Shown here piece by piece: positions 24,778-33,379 of a DNA stretch of 64,000 bases. Position 1 is the stretch's first letter, and every line of letters begins with the position of its first letter. The stretch lies in contig NZ_FNYY01000015.1 in the NCBI RefSeq assembly GCF_900109145.1, forward strand, positions 62,001 to 126,000, written 5' to 3'. A model generated the notes under the pieces. That model made no database searches. It had not been told where the DNA came from and was given only the letters and a program-made list of their open reading frames with translations. Origin of the DNA: Marinovum algicola. Its GTDB lineage: Bacteria > Pseudomonadota > Alphaproteobacteria > Rhodobacterales > Rhodobacteraceae. The translations under genes and the position numbers were made by a program.

Positions 24778-25647
24778 CTAAGGCGATCCGCGCCGCTGTG
24801 CCAGACGTGCCTTCATTTGGGTGATGCGCTGATGATGCGCCTCGTCGCGGCGCAGGCTGACGGCGGTCGACAGGATGTCGATCACCACCAGATGCGACAG
24901 CCGCGACACCGTGGGGGTGAACAGATCGGTGTTTTCCAGCGTCTCGACCACAAGCGCCACGTCGCAATGATCAAGCATCGGGCTGGGCTGACCGGTGATA
25001 CCGATGGTGCCGGCGCCGTTTTCCTGCGCGACCTGAAGTGCGGTGACGATCTCGCGGGTGTGGCCGGTGTTCGACACCCCCACCGCCACATCGCCGTCGC
25101 CCAGCATCTCGGCGGTCATGTACATCTGATGTGCATCCGCCGGCGCGCCGCAGGGCGTGCCGAAGAGCGGAAACTTCTGCTGCGCGTCCCGCGCCACGAT
25201 GCCCGAGGCGCCAAACCCGAAGAACTCGATCCGCCGCGCCCCCGCCAGAAGATCGACGGCGGCGCGCACCGCCTCCTGGTCCAGCTTGCTCTGCGCCCAG
25301 TTCAGGTTCGACAGGTTGTAGTCGAAAATCTTGGTCATCACCGCGCCCAGATCATCCTCCGAGGTGATCGCGGTATGCGATGTGGTGCGGGCAAAGGCCA
25401 TCGAGCGCGCCAGCTTGACCCGCAGATCGCGAAATCCCTCGCAGCCGATGGCGGCACAAAACCGGATCACCGTCGGCTCGCTCACCCCCGCCGCTTTGGC
25501 CAGCTGCGCCAGCGTCATGGAGACCACCTCGCCCGGCGCCGCCAGCACCACTTCGGCGACGCGCCGGTCGGATTTGCGCAGTTCATCCTTCTGCCGCAGC
25601 ACGGTCTCCAGCAGATTGTCATCCAGACCGTTGGCTGCGTGATCCAT
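24778..25647 (-). CDS. RpiR family regulator, HexR-like
   Basis: A 289-residue regulator with an N-terminal RpiR helix-turn-helix (residues about 45-66, MTLAQLAKAAGVSEPTVIRFCAAIGCEGF) and a SIS domain (about 115-265, RRIEFFGFGASGIVARDAQQKF, SNTGHTREIV, ENTDLFTPTVSRLSHLVVIDIL). Over its whole length it reads like HexR, the regulator of Entner-Doudoroff genes that senses 2-keto-3-deoxy-6-phosphogluconate. ATG at 25647 has AAGGA at good spacing; a TTG one codon earlier is less likely. It is the last gene of the operon that includes the KDPG-type aldolase, and HexR-like dyads lie at that operon's promoter. Confidence 0.85.
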   Translation of the reverse strand: MDHAANGLDDNLLETVLRQKDELRKSDRRVAEVVLAAPGEVVSMTLAQLAKAAGVSEPTVIRFCAAIGCEGFRDLRVKLARSMAFARTTSHTAITSEDDLGAVMTKIFDYNLSNLNWAQSKLDQEAVRAAVDLLAGARRIEFFGFGASGIVARDAQQKFPLFGTPCGAPADAHQMYMTAEMLGDGDVAVGVSNTGHTREIVTALQVAQENGAGTIGITGQPSPMLDHCDVALVVETLENTDLFTPTVSRLSHLVVIDILSTAVSLRRDEAHHQRITQMKARLAQRRGSP

Positions 25648-25659
25648 CAAAAGCGTCCT

Positions 25660-26478
25660 TCAATGCCCGATCCGCAAGTGGTGGCCTGCGGTGGGGCGGA
25701 TGATCCTCGGGGTGGTCGACCGCGCGGCGGCGGCATCGATGGCGCCCGGGTCCAATGTGTTGAAGGCGAACATACCGAAGTGATGCGGTACGAGAAAGGC
25801 GCATTCGCGGGCCAGATGCCGGGCCTCCTCCAGCGTGAAATTGCCCGGGATCCTTGCCGCACGCCGCACCGCATCCCGGCCATTCACCGGCAAGAGCGCG
25901 ATATCCGGGGCAAAGCGCTGAACCCGGGCATCGAGATCGGCAAAGGGAACGCTGTCGCCGGAGTGATAGAGCCGCACCCCGGGCACCGCGATGCCGTAGC
26001 CGAGAAACCTGTCGCGGCCCATGTCGTCGCGCGCGCGCACCTCATGCGCCGCCGGGAACACCTCGAGCGTCAGCCCCGGCAGCGGCACCAGCCGGTCGTC
26101 GGCCTGCACCGGGCGCAGCTTTGCCCCCGGCCCGATCCGGTCGCGCGCGATCTCTTCGACGGCGGCCGGCACCACGAACGGCAGATCGGGAAACCTCTCG
26201 CGCAGCGGCCCCAGAGTCTCGGGATCCATGTGATCGGTATGGGCATGGGTCACCAGCACCAGATCGGGCCGGGGCAACGCGGCCACCGATACCGGCGCGG
26301 CCATCATGCGAAGATGCGGATAGGCCGTGCCGGCATATTTCCGCGCCAGGCTGTCCGACAGATAGGGATCAATCAACAGCCGGTGCGCGCCGGTGTCGAT
26401 CCAGAACCCGGCCTGCCCGAGCCAGAACAGCCCGGGCGTGCCGGTCGCAGGAAAGCCGGGCGCCGATTCAAGCCGCAT
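25660..26478 (-). CDS. Metallo-beta-lactamase fold hydrolase, UlaG-like (possible lactonase)
   Basis: A 272-residue cytoplasmic metallo-hydrolase. The metal motif is VTHAHTDHMD (His78, His80, Asp82, His83); further ligands fit VFPAAHE, YHSGDS and the C-terminal VPHHFGMF. The arrangement resembles UlaG, the L-ascorbate-6-phosphate lactonase, and related YtnP-like lactonases. The gene overlaps the 2-hydroxyacid dehydrogenase gene by 11 bases and sits in a sugar-acid operon, so hydrolysis of a sugar lactone or its phosphate is a fair guess. The fold and motif are seen; the substrate is inferred. Confidence 0.75.
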   Translation of the reverse strand: MRLESAPGFPATGTPGLFWLGQAGFWIDTGAHRLLIDPYLSDSLARKYAGTAYPHLRMMAAPVSVAALPRPDLVLVTHAHTDHMDPETLGPLRERFPDLPFVVPAAVEEIARDRIGPGAKLRPVQADDRLVPLPGLTLEVFPAAHEVRARDDMGRDRFLGYGIAVPGVRLYHSGDSVPFADLDARVQRFAPDIALLPVNGRDAVRRAARIPGNFTLEEARHLARECAFLVPHHFGMFAFNTLDPGAIDAAAARSTTPRIIRPTAGHHLRIGH

Positions 26479-27403
26479 GGCGGGAAAGCACCTGCAACAG
26501 ATGATCGACGGCGCAGCGCGTCGACCGCTCCACCGATTGCCGCGTGAAACCGCCGATATGCGACGTGGTGATCACACGCGGATGACGCAACAGGCCCGTC
26601 ATCTGCGGCGGTTCCTGGTGGAACACATCGGTGGCGTAGGTGCCGACCCGGCCGCTGTCGAGCGCCGCGATCATCGCCGCGTCATCGACCAGCCCGGCCC
26701 GCGCGGTATTGACCACCACGGCCCCCGGCGCCAGCAGCGCCAGTTCCGCACCGCCGAGTACCGGCCGGCCATCCGTAGGCATCGGCGCATGCAGGCTGAC
26801 GACGCCGGCGCCGGCCAGGGTCCGGGCCAGATCGCCGCGCAGAAACGCCGGATGTGCCAGCCTGTCCTGCGGCGCGAAGGGATCGAATCCGCGCACCTCG
26901 GCTCCGAGCGTCAGACAGAATTCGGCAAAACTCGCGCCGATCGCGCCGAGGCCGACGACCCCCACCGCCGCGCCCTGGATCTCGGACCCGGTGCGGCGCG
27001 GCCACCGGCCCTCTTGCAGCCCGGCATGGGTCGGCACGATGTCGCGCAGCCCCGAAAGCGCCAGCGTCAGCGCCAGTTCCGCGACGCCGCGCGCATTGGT
27101 GCCTTCGGCCCGGCGCAACGCGATGCCGCGCCGCTCGAGCGCCGCCAGCGGCAGGTTGTCGATGCCCGATCCGTTTCGGCTGATGACGCGCAGATCGGTC
27201 GCGGCCTCGATCACCGCCTCCGACACCGGCTCGACCCCGGCCAGCCAGCCGACACAGCCCGGCACCGCGGCCAGCAGCGCCGCCTCGGACGGGGTTTCGC
27301 CGGGCGCCGGCATGACCAGTTCGAATCCGGCCTCTTCCAGCGCGGCCAGCGCCGGGTGACCGCCGGAGGACAACGAGCGGGGCGTTATCAGGATACGGCT
27401 CAT
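26468..27403 (-). CDS. D-isomer-specific 2-hydroxyacid dehydrogenase
   Basis: A 311-residue NAD(P)-dependent dehydrogenase of the D-2-hydroxyacid dehydrogenase/phosphoglycerate dehydrogenase superfamily. It has the NAD-binding glycine motif VGLGAIG (residues 150-156) and the catalytic set Arg235 (NTARAGLVDD), Glu264 (VFHQEPP) and His282 (TSHIGGF). It reduces 2-keto acids or oxidises 2-hydroxy acids. It overlaps its upstream neighbour by four bases (ATGA) and its downstream neighbour by 11. In this operon it may act on a sugar-derived hydroxy acid. No regulatory ACT domain is present. Confidence 0.85.
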   Translation of the reverse strand: MSRILITPRSLSSGGHPALAALEEAGFELVMPAPGETPSEAALLAAVPGCVGWLAGVEPVSEAVIEAATDLRVISRNGSGIDNLPLAALERRGIALRRAEGTNARGVAELALTLALSGLRDIVPTHAGLQEGRWPRRTGSEIQGAAVGVVGLGAIGASFAEFCLTLGAEVRGFDPFAPQDRLAHPAFLRGDLARTLAGAGVVSLHAPMPTDGRPVLGGAELALLAPGAVVVNTARAGLVDDAAMIAALDSGRVGTYATDVFHQEPPQMTGLLRHPRVITTSHIGGFTRQSVERSTRCAVDHLLQVLSRHAA

Positions 27404-28356
27404 GACGTCCGCCCCGTGGCCTCGGCGGCGATGCGCGAGATCGCATCGAATTGCGGGCCGGAGGTGGCGACCTCGATGTCGAAGACCTCGGCGATCACCT
27501 GGGTCCAGCCGTGGATGAAATAGGTCCAGCCATCCTCGATCTGCACCGCCTTTTCGGCCTGTTGCGCCCGGGCCTGATCGAGAAACACCAGATCGCCGCG
27601 ATAGTTCAGCTCCCAGGCCACGCCATCCCGGGGGAACGGACCGTCAAAGGTCAGGGGCGAGCCCGGCGCATCCTTGCCCAGACCGGTGGCGTTGATCACC
27701 AGCGATCCGGGTGCCAGACCCGCCATGGCGCGGTCATTGTCCTCGGGCGTCTCGGCGACGACATATTCACAGGGAATGTCGCTGCCGATCTGCGCATGGA
27801 TTTCGCGGATGTGATCAAGCCGGGGCGCACTGCGATTGGTCACCACGATGCGGCGCGGCCGGTTGGCGCCGCGCGCGGCCTGCATCAGATGCCAGGTCAG
27901 CGCGATGGTCGAGCCGCCGGCGCCCATCGACAGCACCTCGGCCCCGGTCCTGGCAAAGTGATCGGCGGGCAGAAAGCCATCCAGCGCCAGCCCGGAAGAG
28001 ATCGGATCCTTGGCGTGGCAGATCAGCTTGCCGTCGCGTTTCGACAGGCAGGAGGTCTCGGACATCAGCGCGGCATGGGGATCGATAACGTCGAACATGT
28101 CGCGGCAGGCGGCCAACAGATCGAGCTTGTGGGTGGTGACCAGCGCGCCGAGCGACAGCGGGTCAGCCTTGAGAAACTGGACGACCGCGCGGTAATTTTC
28201 GGACGTGTCATGCGGCACCATGTCGATGCCCTTGATCTCGACATCGCCGAGACCGAGGTACTCGGCCCATTTCGGGAACACCCGCATGATCGAGGAACTG
28301 CCGGTGGTGACACCGATGAAATAGAACGTCGGGCGGGTGGCGGGGGTCAGTTGCAT
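27400..28356 (-). CDS. Shikimate dehydrogenase-like NAD(P)-dependent oxidoreductase
   Basis: A 318-residue protein of the shikimate/quinate dehydrogenase (AroE-like) fold. The substrate-binding domain carries the catalytic lysine in VTTHKLD (Lys77), where AroE has T-x-P-x-K. The dinucleotide-binding motif is GAGGS (residues 145-149), then VVTNRS for cofactor discrimination. It is longer than AroE (about 270) and lies inside a sugar-acid operon, so it probably oxidises a polyhydroxy compound other than shikimate. The start at 28356 overlaps the aldolase stop by one base (TGATG); a longer reading would overlap it by 67. Confidence 0.75.
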   Translation of the reverse strand: MQLTPATRPTFYFIGVTTGSSSIMRVFPKWAEYLGLGDVEIKGIDMVPHDTSENYRAVVQFLKADPLSLGALVTTHKLDLLAACRDMFDVIDPHAALMSETSCLSKRDGKLICHAKDPISSGLALDGFLPADHFARTGAEVLSMGAGGSTIALTWHLMQAARGANRPRRIVVTNRSAPRLDHIREIHAQIGSDIPCEYVVAETPEDNDRAMAGLAPGSLVINATGLGKDAPGSPLTFDGPFPRDGVAWELNYRGDLVFLDQARAQQAEKAVQIEDGWTYFIHGWTQVIAEVFDIEVATSGPQFDAISRIAAEATGRTS

Positions 28357-29000
28357 CACGCCCCCCGAATGTCGCGTACGCGCGCCACGGCGGCGCGGGC
28401 GTTTTCGGTGATGACGTACCAATTGCCGGCCGCGATGTCATCGCGCCGGGCAATCCAGGTGCCGCCGACCGCACGGACCTGCGGCAGTGCCAGCCAGTCA
28501 GGCAGGTTCTCGGGCGTGACGCCACCGGTCGGATTGAATCCGATGCCGGTGTGGGCGTAAGGCGCAGCGATGTTTTTCAGCATCGACGGCCCCCCCGCCG
28601 GCATCGCCGGGAAAAACTTCACCATCTCGCAGCCATTCCGCAGCGCGATCTGAAGCTCCGAAGGGCCCATGATGCCCGGCGCGAACGGCAGGCCAATCCT
28701 GGCGGCATGGGCCAGGACGGCGGCATCGATCCCCGGCGACAGGGCAAAGCGCGCGCCGGCCGCCAGCGCGTCGTCGGCCTGGGCCTCGGTCAACACGGTG
28801 CCGGCGCCGACAATCATCTCGGGGCGCTCGGCGGCGATTTTCGCGATGACATCTCGCGCGGCCTCGGTGCGAAAGGTGATTTCCGCCACCGGTAGGCCGC
28901 CGGCGATCAGCGCATCGGCCAGCGGCAGGGCCGCCGCTGCGTCGTCAATCGCGATGACCGGCACGACGCCGTAGGTGGAAAGCGTGTCAAAAATGCTCAT
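28356..29000 (-). CDS. eda: 2-dehydro-3-deoxy-phosphogluconate (KDPG/KHG-type) aldolase
   Basis: A 214-residue class I aldolase of the Eda/KDPG type that cleaves a 2-keto-3-deoxy sugar acid (phosphate) to pyruvate plus an aldehyde. Catalytic residues are in family positions: Glu40 (VAEITFRT), Arg44, and the Schiff-base lysine Lys128 (MVKFFPA); FNPTGGV is the phosphate loop. Gluconate-, galactonate- and other substrate types share these motifs. It lies in the middle of the operon, directly after the cupin isomerase gene, and shares a TGATG junction with the next gene. Regulation by the HexR-like protein is plausible. Confidence 0.88.
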   Translation of the reverse strand: MSIFDTLSTYGVVPVIAIDDAAAALPLADALIAGGLPVAEITFRTEAARDVIAKIAAERPEMIVGAGTVLTEAQADDALAAGARFALSPGIDAAVLAHAARIGLPFAPGIMGPSELQIALRNGCEMVKFFPAMPAGGPSMLKNIAAPYAHTGIGFNPTGGVTPENLPDWLALPQVRAVGGTWIARRDDIAAGNWYVITENARAAVARVRDIRGA

Positions 29001-29012
29001 GAGGTCTGTCCG

Positions 29013-29633
29013 TCAGTCGGTGGTGGCATAAACGCGCGCAATTTCTTCGGCGGCGCGGGGGCGGTAGGTGGGATTGTCGATCGCGGCCCAGCCGTCGCCG
29101 TCGGCGACGATACGCTTGGCCATGCCGCCGGCGCGGGCGATAATCTCGTAGTCCTGGCCGCTGTCGCCGGGGTAGCAGAAGCTCATCACCAGCGGCTCGG
29201 GGCCGGTGTTGACCGAGCGGTGAATCCACAGCGGCGGCACATAGACCAGGGTCTTGGGCCCGATCTCGACGATCTCGGTCGCGCCTTCGGGGGTTTCCAG
29301 CAGCATCACCCCCTGCCCGCTTTCGCCGTAATAGGTCTCGGGCCGGTTGCCGCGGGCGTGGATATGGCCGCGGGTCATGTAGTATTCGCCGCCGATCTGC
29401 CCCGGCTCCATGAAGGTGGTGCCAAAGATCAGATCGCCCCGGGTCGTTGCCGGGCGGACCTCGTTGACGGCATAGACGATGCGCCCGCCCGCCTCTTGCG
29501 CCGCACGGTCGAACGCCGGCGCATCGGCATAGAGCCCGGCAAGATCGCGCAGGCGTTTCTCGTACCGCCCGGTGGCATGGCTCATCGCGCCTGTCGCCGG
29601 GTCGATTCGATGCGCTGTCGGTGGCTGGTGCAT
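29013..29633 (-). CDS. Cupin-type (archaeal-like) glucose-6-phosphate isomerase family protein
   Basis: A 206-residue metal-dependent cupin of the phosphoglucose isomerase family first known from Pyrococcus. Metal ligands match that enzyme: His90 and His92 (TRGHIHARGNRPET), Glu99 and His138 (PLWIHRS). YYGESGQGVMLLETPEG is the cupin signature. It would interconvert an aldose phosphate and a ketose phosphate. The start at 29633 has GGGAG at normal spacing and agrees with the family length. It is the first gene of the minus-strand operon, next to the regulatory region shared with the ABC importer operon, and could act on a sugar phosphate other than glucose 6-phosphate. Confidence 0.83.
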   Translation of the reverse strand: MHQPPTAHRIDPATGAMSHATGRYEKRLRDLAGLYADAPAFDRAAQEAGGRIVYAVNEVRPATTRGDLIFGTTFMEPGQIGGEYYMTRGHIHARGNRPETYYGESGQGVMLLETPEGATEIVEIGPKTLVYVPPLWIHRSVNTGPEPLVMSFCYPGDSGQDYEIIARAGGMAKRIVADGDGWAAIDNPTYRPRAAEEIARVYATTD

Positions 29634-29650
29634 GGTAGGCTCCCGTTCCA

Positions 29651-29717
29651 ATTTGGTAGTGAACCTACAGAACTGGCGATCAGGCCGCAATGCATTTCTG
29701 TAGTCAAAATACCAAAT
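29651..29717. promoter_or_regulatory. Large symmetric operator with two HexR-like dyads
   Basis: Two head-to-head copies of ATTTGGTA-N6-CTACAGAA (29651-29672 and, inverted, 29696-29717), separated by 23 bases. Inside each is a HexR-like 5-5-5 dyad, TGTAG-N5-CTACA type: 29655-29669 (one mismatch) and 29699-29713 (weaker). They lie 18 bases before the cupin isomerase start. Confidence 0.6.
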
Positions 29718-29873
29718 GATGCGCGAACCTCGCTGTGAGCAAAGACGTTTTGATCCTAATGTTATCGAATTTAACGCTATATAATAGCTAGATAGGAGGG
29801 AATGTGTCATCTCGGCATCCGATGCGAGCCGCACTACAGATGTTGGAGATTTTCACCTTCCCTTTGCGCTTTC

Positions 29874-29888
29874 TGTAGTTATGCTACT
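29874..29888. promoter_or_regulatory. Third HexR-like dyad, upstream of the ABC importer operon
   Basis: TGTAG (29874-29878), five bases, CTACT (29884-29888): one mismatch from TGTAG-N5-CTACA. A further CTACAG box lies at 29834-29839 in opposite orientation. The site is about 60 bases before the ABC permease ATG. The rest of 29718-29949 holds an AT-rich stretch and no gene. Confidence 0.55.
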
Positions 29889-29949
29889 TTTTGATGTTGC
29901 TTTCGACCCCGGACTGCGGCAAGTTGCCCGGCAACGGAGGACACCTGAC

Positions 29950-30834
29950 ATGAGCCAAACCCCACAGCCTGACAGGGTGAAGTACGCCTTCATCTTTCCG
30001 GCCTTCCTGCTGGTGCTGACGATCACGCTTTTTCCGCTGATCTACGCCCTTGTCGTCTCGTTCCAGACGATCCGGATCGTGCCGCCGGTGCCGCCGAAAT
30101 TCGTGGGTTTTGACAATTACGCCGAGATCCTGGCTTCGGCCCGCTTCTGGGGCTCGATCCAGGTGACGGCGGTGATCGTCTTTGTCTCGGTCGCGCTGCA
30201 ATATGTGCTGGGCTTCGCGCTGGCGCTGACCCTGCATCACAATGTGCCGGGCGCGAGCCTCTACCGCGTCAGCTTCCTGCTGCCGATGTTCCTGGCCCCG
30301 GTCAGCGTAGCGCTGATTGCGAGGATGCTGTTTCACCCGGTGCTCGGCCCGGTGAACGAGTTCTTTACCCTCTTCGGGTTGGAAAATCTGCCGTTCCTGA
30401 CATCGCCCAGCTTCGCCATCGCCACGCTGATTACCGTCGAGATCTGGCAATGGACGCCCTTCGTGGTGCTCTTGATGCTGGCCGGGCTTCAGGGCCTGCC
30501 GTCCGAAGTGTTCGAGGCCGCCCGCGTCGACAATATCTCGGCCTGGCGCCGATTTCGCGACCTGACCTTCCCGATGCTCCTGCCACTCTCGGTCGCCGTC
30601 GTCTTCATCCGCGTGATCGAAGGCTTCAAGATCATCGACACGGTCTTTGTCCTGACCGGGGGCGGGCCCGGCACCTCGACCGAAACGCTGACCCTCTTCG
30701 CCTACAACGAGGGTTTCAAGAAATTCAACATCGGCATGACCTCGGCGCTCAGCTTCCTGTTCCTGATCGTGGTGATCCTGTTCGGCACGCTCTACCTCGC
30801 CGCGGCGCAACGCATGATCCGGAGATACCAGTGA
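29950..30834 (+). CDS. Carbohydrate ABC transporter permease (MalF/UgpA type)
   Basis: A 294-residue inner membrane permease with six predicted transmembrane helices, in the MalF/UgpA (CUT1) class. The EAA loop that contacts the ATPase is VFEAARVDNISAWRRFRDLTFPMLLP. GGAGG lies nine bases before the ATG at 29950. This is the first gene of a sugar-uptake operon (permease, permease, binding protein, ATPase, kinase, phosphatase, reductase). It pairs with the permease encoded next, with a TGATG junction. Upstream lie HexR-like sites. Confidence 0.92.
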   Translation: MSQTPQPDRVKYAFIFPAFLLVLTITLFPLIYALVVSFQTIRIVPPVPPKFVGFDNYAEILASARFWGSIQVTAVIVFVSVALQYVLGFALALTLHHNVPGASLYRVSFLLPMFLAPVSVALIARMLFHPVLGPVNEFFTLFGLENLPFLTSPSFAIATLITVEIWQWTPFVVLLMLAGLQGLPSEVFEAARVDNISAWRRFRDLTFPMLLPLSVAVVFIRVIEGFKIIDTVFVLTGGGPGTSTETLTLFAYNEGFKKFNIGMTSALSFLFLIVVILFGTLYLAAAQRMIRRYQ

Positions 30835-31850
30835 TGGACCGTACAACCTTTCGCCGCCTTGGCCTCGGCCTCGCGCTGATCTGGCTGGCCTTCTGCCTGT
30901 TTCCGCTCTGGTGGGTGCTGGTCACCGCCTTCAAACCGCCCGCGGCGGTGAGCGGCGGCGCCACCTATATCCCCTTTGTCGATTTTCAGCCCACATGGCA
31001 GGCCTTTCGCGATGCCTTTTCCGGGGTGCGGGGCGATTTTGCCGGGCCGATCTTCAGCTCGCTCGCGGTGTCGCTGGTCTCGACCGCGCTGGCGGTATTC
31101 CTCGGGGCGATGGCGGCCTATGCGCTGGTCCGGTTCGAGTTCCGCATCCGCCTGCTGGCCGGGCTGGTCTTTGGCGTGCTCTCGATCGGCGGTTTTGCCC
31201 TGCTCAACCAGGGCGCAGGCCTCTCGGTGCCGCAATCGCTGGGTCTTGTCATGCTCATCGCCCTGCCGGCGGCGATCTGGCTCAATGGCCGTAACCTGCC
31301 CGGGCCGGTGCTGGGCAATGACGATGTGACCTTCTGGTTTGTCTCGCAGCGGATGTTCCCGCCCATCGTCTCGGCCTTTGCGCTGTTCCTGCTATATGCC
31401 GAGATGAACAAGGCCGGGGTGCGGCTGCTCGACAGTTTCCCGGGGCTGGTCGCCGCCTATACCGCCTTTGGCCTGCCGTTCGCGGTGTGGCTGATGCGCG
31501 ACTTCTTTGCCAATGTCCCGGTCGAGGTCGAAGAGGCCGCGATGGTCGACAACATCGGGCGCATGCGGATCTTTTTCCAGATCGTGCTGCCGATGTCCAA
31601 GCCCGGGCTGGTGGCCACATCGATGATCGTTCTGGCCTTCATCTGGAACGAGTTTCTCTTTGCCCTGCTGCTGACCTCATCCAAGTGGCAGACCCTTCCC
31701 ATCCTCATGGCCGGACAGAATTCGTCGCGCGGCGATGAGTGGTGGGCAATTTCCGCGGCCGCGCTGATTTCGATCATCCCGATGATCGCGGTCGCCATCT
31801 TTCTCGGGCGCATGATGCGTTCGGGGTTTCTTGCCGGCTCTATCAAGTGA
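30834..31850 (+). CDS. Carbohydrate ABC transporter permease (MalG/UgpE type), enlarged
   Basis: A 338-residue permease, longer than the usual 270-300. The EAA loop is VEEAAMVDNIGRMRIFFQIVLPMSKPGL. An extra segment of about 55 residues, including two additional hydrophobic stretches (FEFRIRLLAGLVFGVLSIGGFALL and SLGLVMLIALPAAIWL), is inserted between the helix ending AAYALVRF and the conserved FVSQRMFPPIV region. Such enlarged MalG-type permeases occur in some proteobacterial CUT1 systems. It starts by TGATG overlap with its partner permease and is followed by the binding-protein gene after 26 bases. Confidence 0.9.
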   Translation: MDRTTFRRLGLGLALIWLAFCLFPLWWVLVTAFKPPAAVSGGATYIPFVDFQPTWQAFRDAFSGVRGDFAGPIFSSLAVSLVSTALAVFLGAMAAYALVRFEFRIRLLAGLVFGVLSIGGFALLNQGAGLSVPQSLGLVMLIALPAAIWLNGRNLPGPVLGNDDVTFWFVSQRMFPPIVSAFALFLLYAEMNKAGVRLLDSFPGLVAAYTAFGLPFAVWLMRDFFANVPVEVEEAAMVDNIGRMRIFFQIVLPMSKPGLVATSMIVLAFIWNEFLFALLLTSSKWQTLPILMAGQNSSRGDEWWAISAAALISIIPMIAVAIFLGRMMRSGFLAGSIK

Positions 31851-31876
31851 CGGCGTTTCCAGGGAGGAAAATACAC

Positions 31877-33307
31877 ATGAAAAACCTGATGCTCGCCACC
31901 GCGCTTGTGCCGATTGCCGGGCTGGCCAGCGCGGCCTGCGCCCCCGATTATTCCGGCGTGACGCTGACCGTCTCGACCCAGAATGGCCCCTTCATCGCCT
32001 CGGCGTTGAAAACCGCCGCCGACAGCTGGCAGGAAAAGACCTGTGGCACCGTCGAGATCGTCGAATTTCCCTTCTCCGAGCTCTATCCCAAGTTCCTCAC
32101 CGCGATGAGCCAGCAGACCGGCGATTTCGACGTCATCGGCTTTATCCCCGCCTGGGCGCCGGATTTCGCGCCCTTTCTGTCGACCATGCCGGCCGAGATG
32201 CAGCAGGGCCCGGCCTGGGAAGACATTCACCCGGTCTACCGCGAACGGCTGATGTCCTGGGGTGGCGAGGTGAAATCGGCGACGATGGACGGCGACATGC
32301 ACATGCTGAACTATCGTGCCGACCTGTTCGAAGACGAAGCCAACAAGGCGGCGTTCAAGGAACAATACGGCTATGACCTCGCCGCGCCGGTGACCTGGGA
32401 TCAATATTACGACATCGCCGAATTCTTCACCGCCTCGGACGCGGTGGATTTCGGCACGGCCGAGGCCTACCGCCGCGGCGGCCAGCAGTTCTGGTATTTC
32501 TTCAGCCACGCCGCCAGCTACACCAACAACCCCAACACCCCCGGCGCGATGTTCTTTGATCCCGAAACGATGGATGCGCAGATCAACAACCCGGGCTGGC
32601 TCAAGGCGCTGGAGGATTACAAGCGCGGGCTGGAGTTCAATCCGCCGGGCGCGCTCAACAATGGCTCGGGCGACGTGCGGCCGCTCTATTCCGGCGGCAC
32701 CGTTGCGATGAACATCGACTGGGCCGACAGCGGCGTTCTGGGGGCGACCGAAGGTGCGATTGCGGGCAATGTGCGCACCGCCGTCCTGCCCGGTGCGACT
32801 GAAATCTGGAACTCGGAAACCGAGAGCTGGGACAGCTTCGACAGCCCCGTCGCCTCGCCCTTCCTGGCCTTTGGCGGCTGGCAGCTGGCCGTCCCGGGCG
32901 ACAGCCGCAACAGCGAGGCGGCCTGGTCTTACGTCGCCGAGGTCACCAGCCCCGAGGTCTCGGGCCAGGCCATCGTCACCGCCAACACCGGGGTGAATCC
33001 CTACCGGCTGAGCCACTACGAGAATCTCGACAATTGGTCGGCGATCTTCACCCCGGCAGAAGCCAAGAGCTACCTGACCGCGCAGCGCGCCTCGCTGGAT
33101 GCCGACAACGTGGCACTTGACCTGCGGCTGCCGGGCTTTTTCTCTTACACCGAGGTGCTGGAGATCGAACTGTCCAAGGCGATTGCCGGCCAGGTCGAGC
33201 CGCAGGAGGCGCTGGATGCCATTGCCGCCGAGTGGAACAAGCTGACCGATGAATTCGGCCGCGACAACCAGCTCGCTGCCTATCGCGCCGCGATGGGCCT
33301 CGACTGA
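31877..33307 (+). CDS. Family 1 extracellular solute-binding protein (carbohydrate)
   Basis: A 476-residue periplasmic binding protein of the CUT1 class. GGGAGGAAA precedes the start; the signal peptide is MKNLMLATALVPIAGLASA, and the mature protein starts at ACAPDYSG. The body shows the type II binding-protein layout (DFDVIGFIPAWAPDFAPFL, YRRGGQQFWYFFSHAASYT, FLAFGGWQLAVPGDSRN). Aromatic residues are abundant, as expected for a carbohydrate site. Two early Cys could form a disulphide. The ligand is not identifiable by eye; a monosaccharide or polyol derivative suits the linked kinase and reductase. Confidence 0.9.
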   Translation: MKNLMLATALVPIAGLASAACAPDYSGVTLTVSTQNGPFIASALKTAADSWQEKTCGTVEIVEFPFSELYPKFLTAMSQQTGDFDVIGFIPAWAPDFAPFLSTMPAEMQQGPAWEDIHPVYRERLMSWGGEVKSATMDGDMHMLNYRADLFEDEANKAAFKEQYGYDLAAPVTWDQYYDIAEFFTASDAVDFGTAEAYRRGGQQFWYFFSHAASYTNNPNTPGAMFFDPETMDAQINNPGWLKALEDYKRGLEFNPPGALNNGSGDVRPLYSGGTVAMNIDWADSGVLGATEGAIAGNVRTAVLPGATEIWNSETESWDSFDSPVASPFLAFGGWQLAVPGDSRNSEAAWSYVAEVTSPEVSGQAIVTANTGVNPYRLSHYENLDNWSAIFTPAEAKSYLTAQRASLDADNVALDLRLPGFFSYTEVLEIELSKAIAGQVEPQEALDAIAAEWNKLTDEFGRDNQLAAYRAAMGLD

Positions 33308-33326
33308 GCCTTGCCTCCCCCGTGGT

Positions 33327-33344
33327 CCCGCCCCTTTGGGCGGG
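33327..33344 (+). terminator. Intercistronic hairpin after the sugar binding-protein gene
   Basis: A perfect 7-base stem (CCCGCCC with GGGCGGG) and a CTTT loop, extendable by further G-C pairs. It lies between the binding-protein and ATPase genes and has no U-tract, so it probably tunes the level of downstream genes. Confidence 0.55.
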
Positions 33345-33379
33345 GCCGCATCAGCGCCCGAATGACCGAGGAGAGAGCC

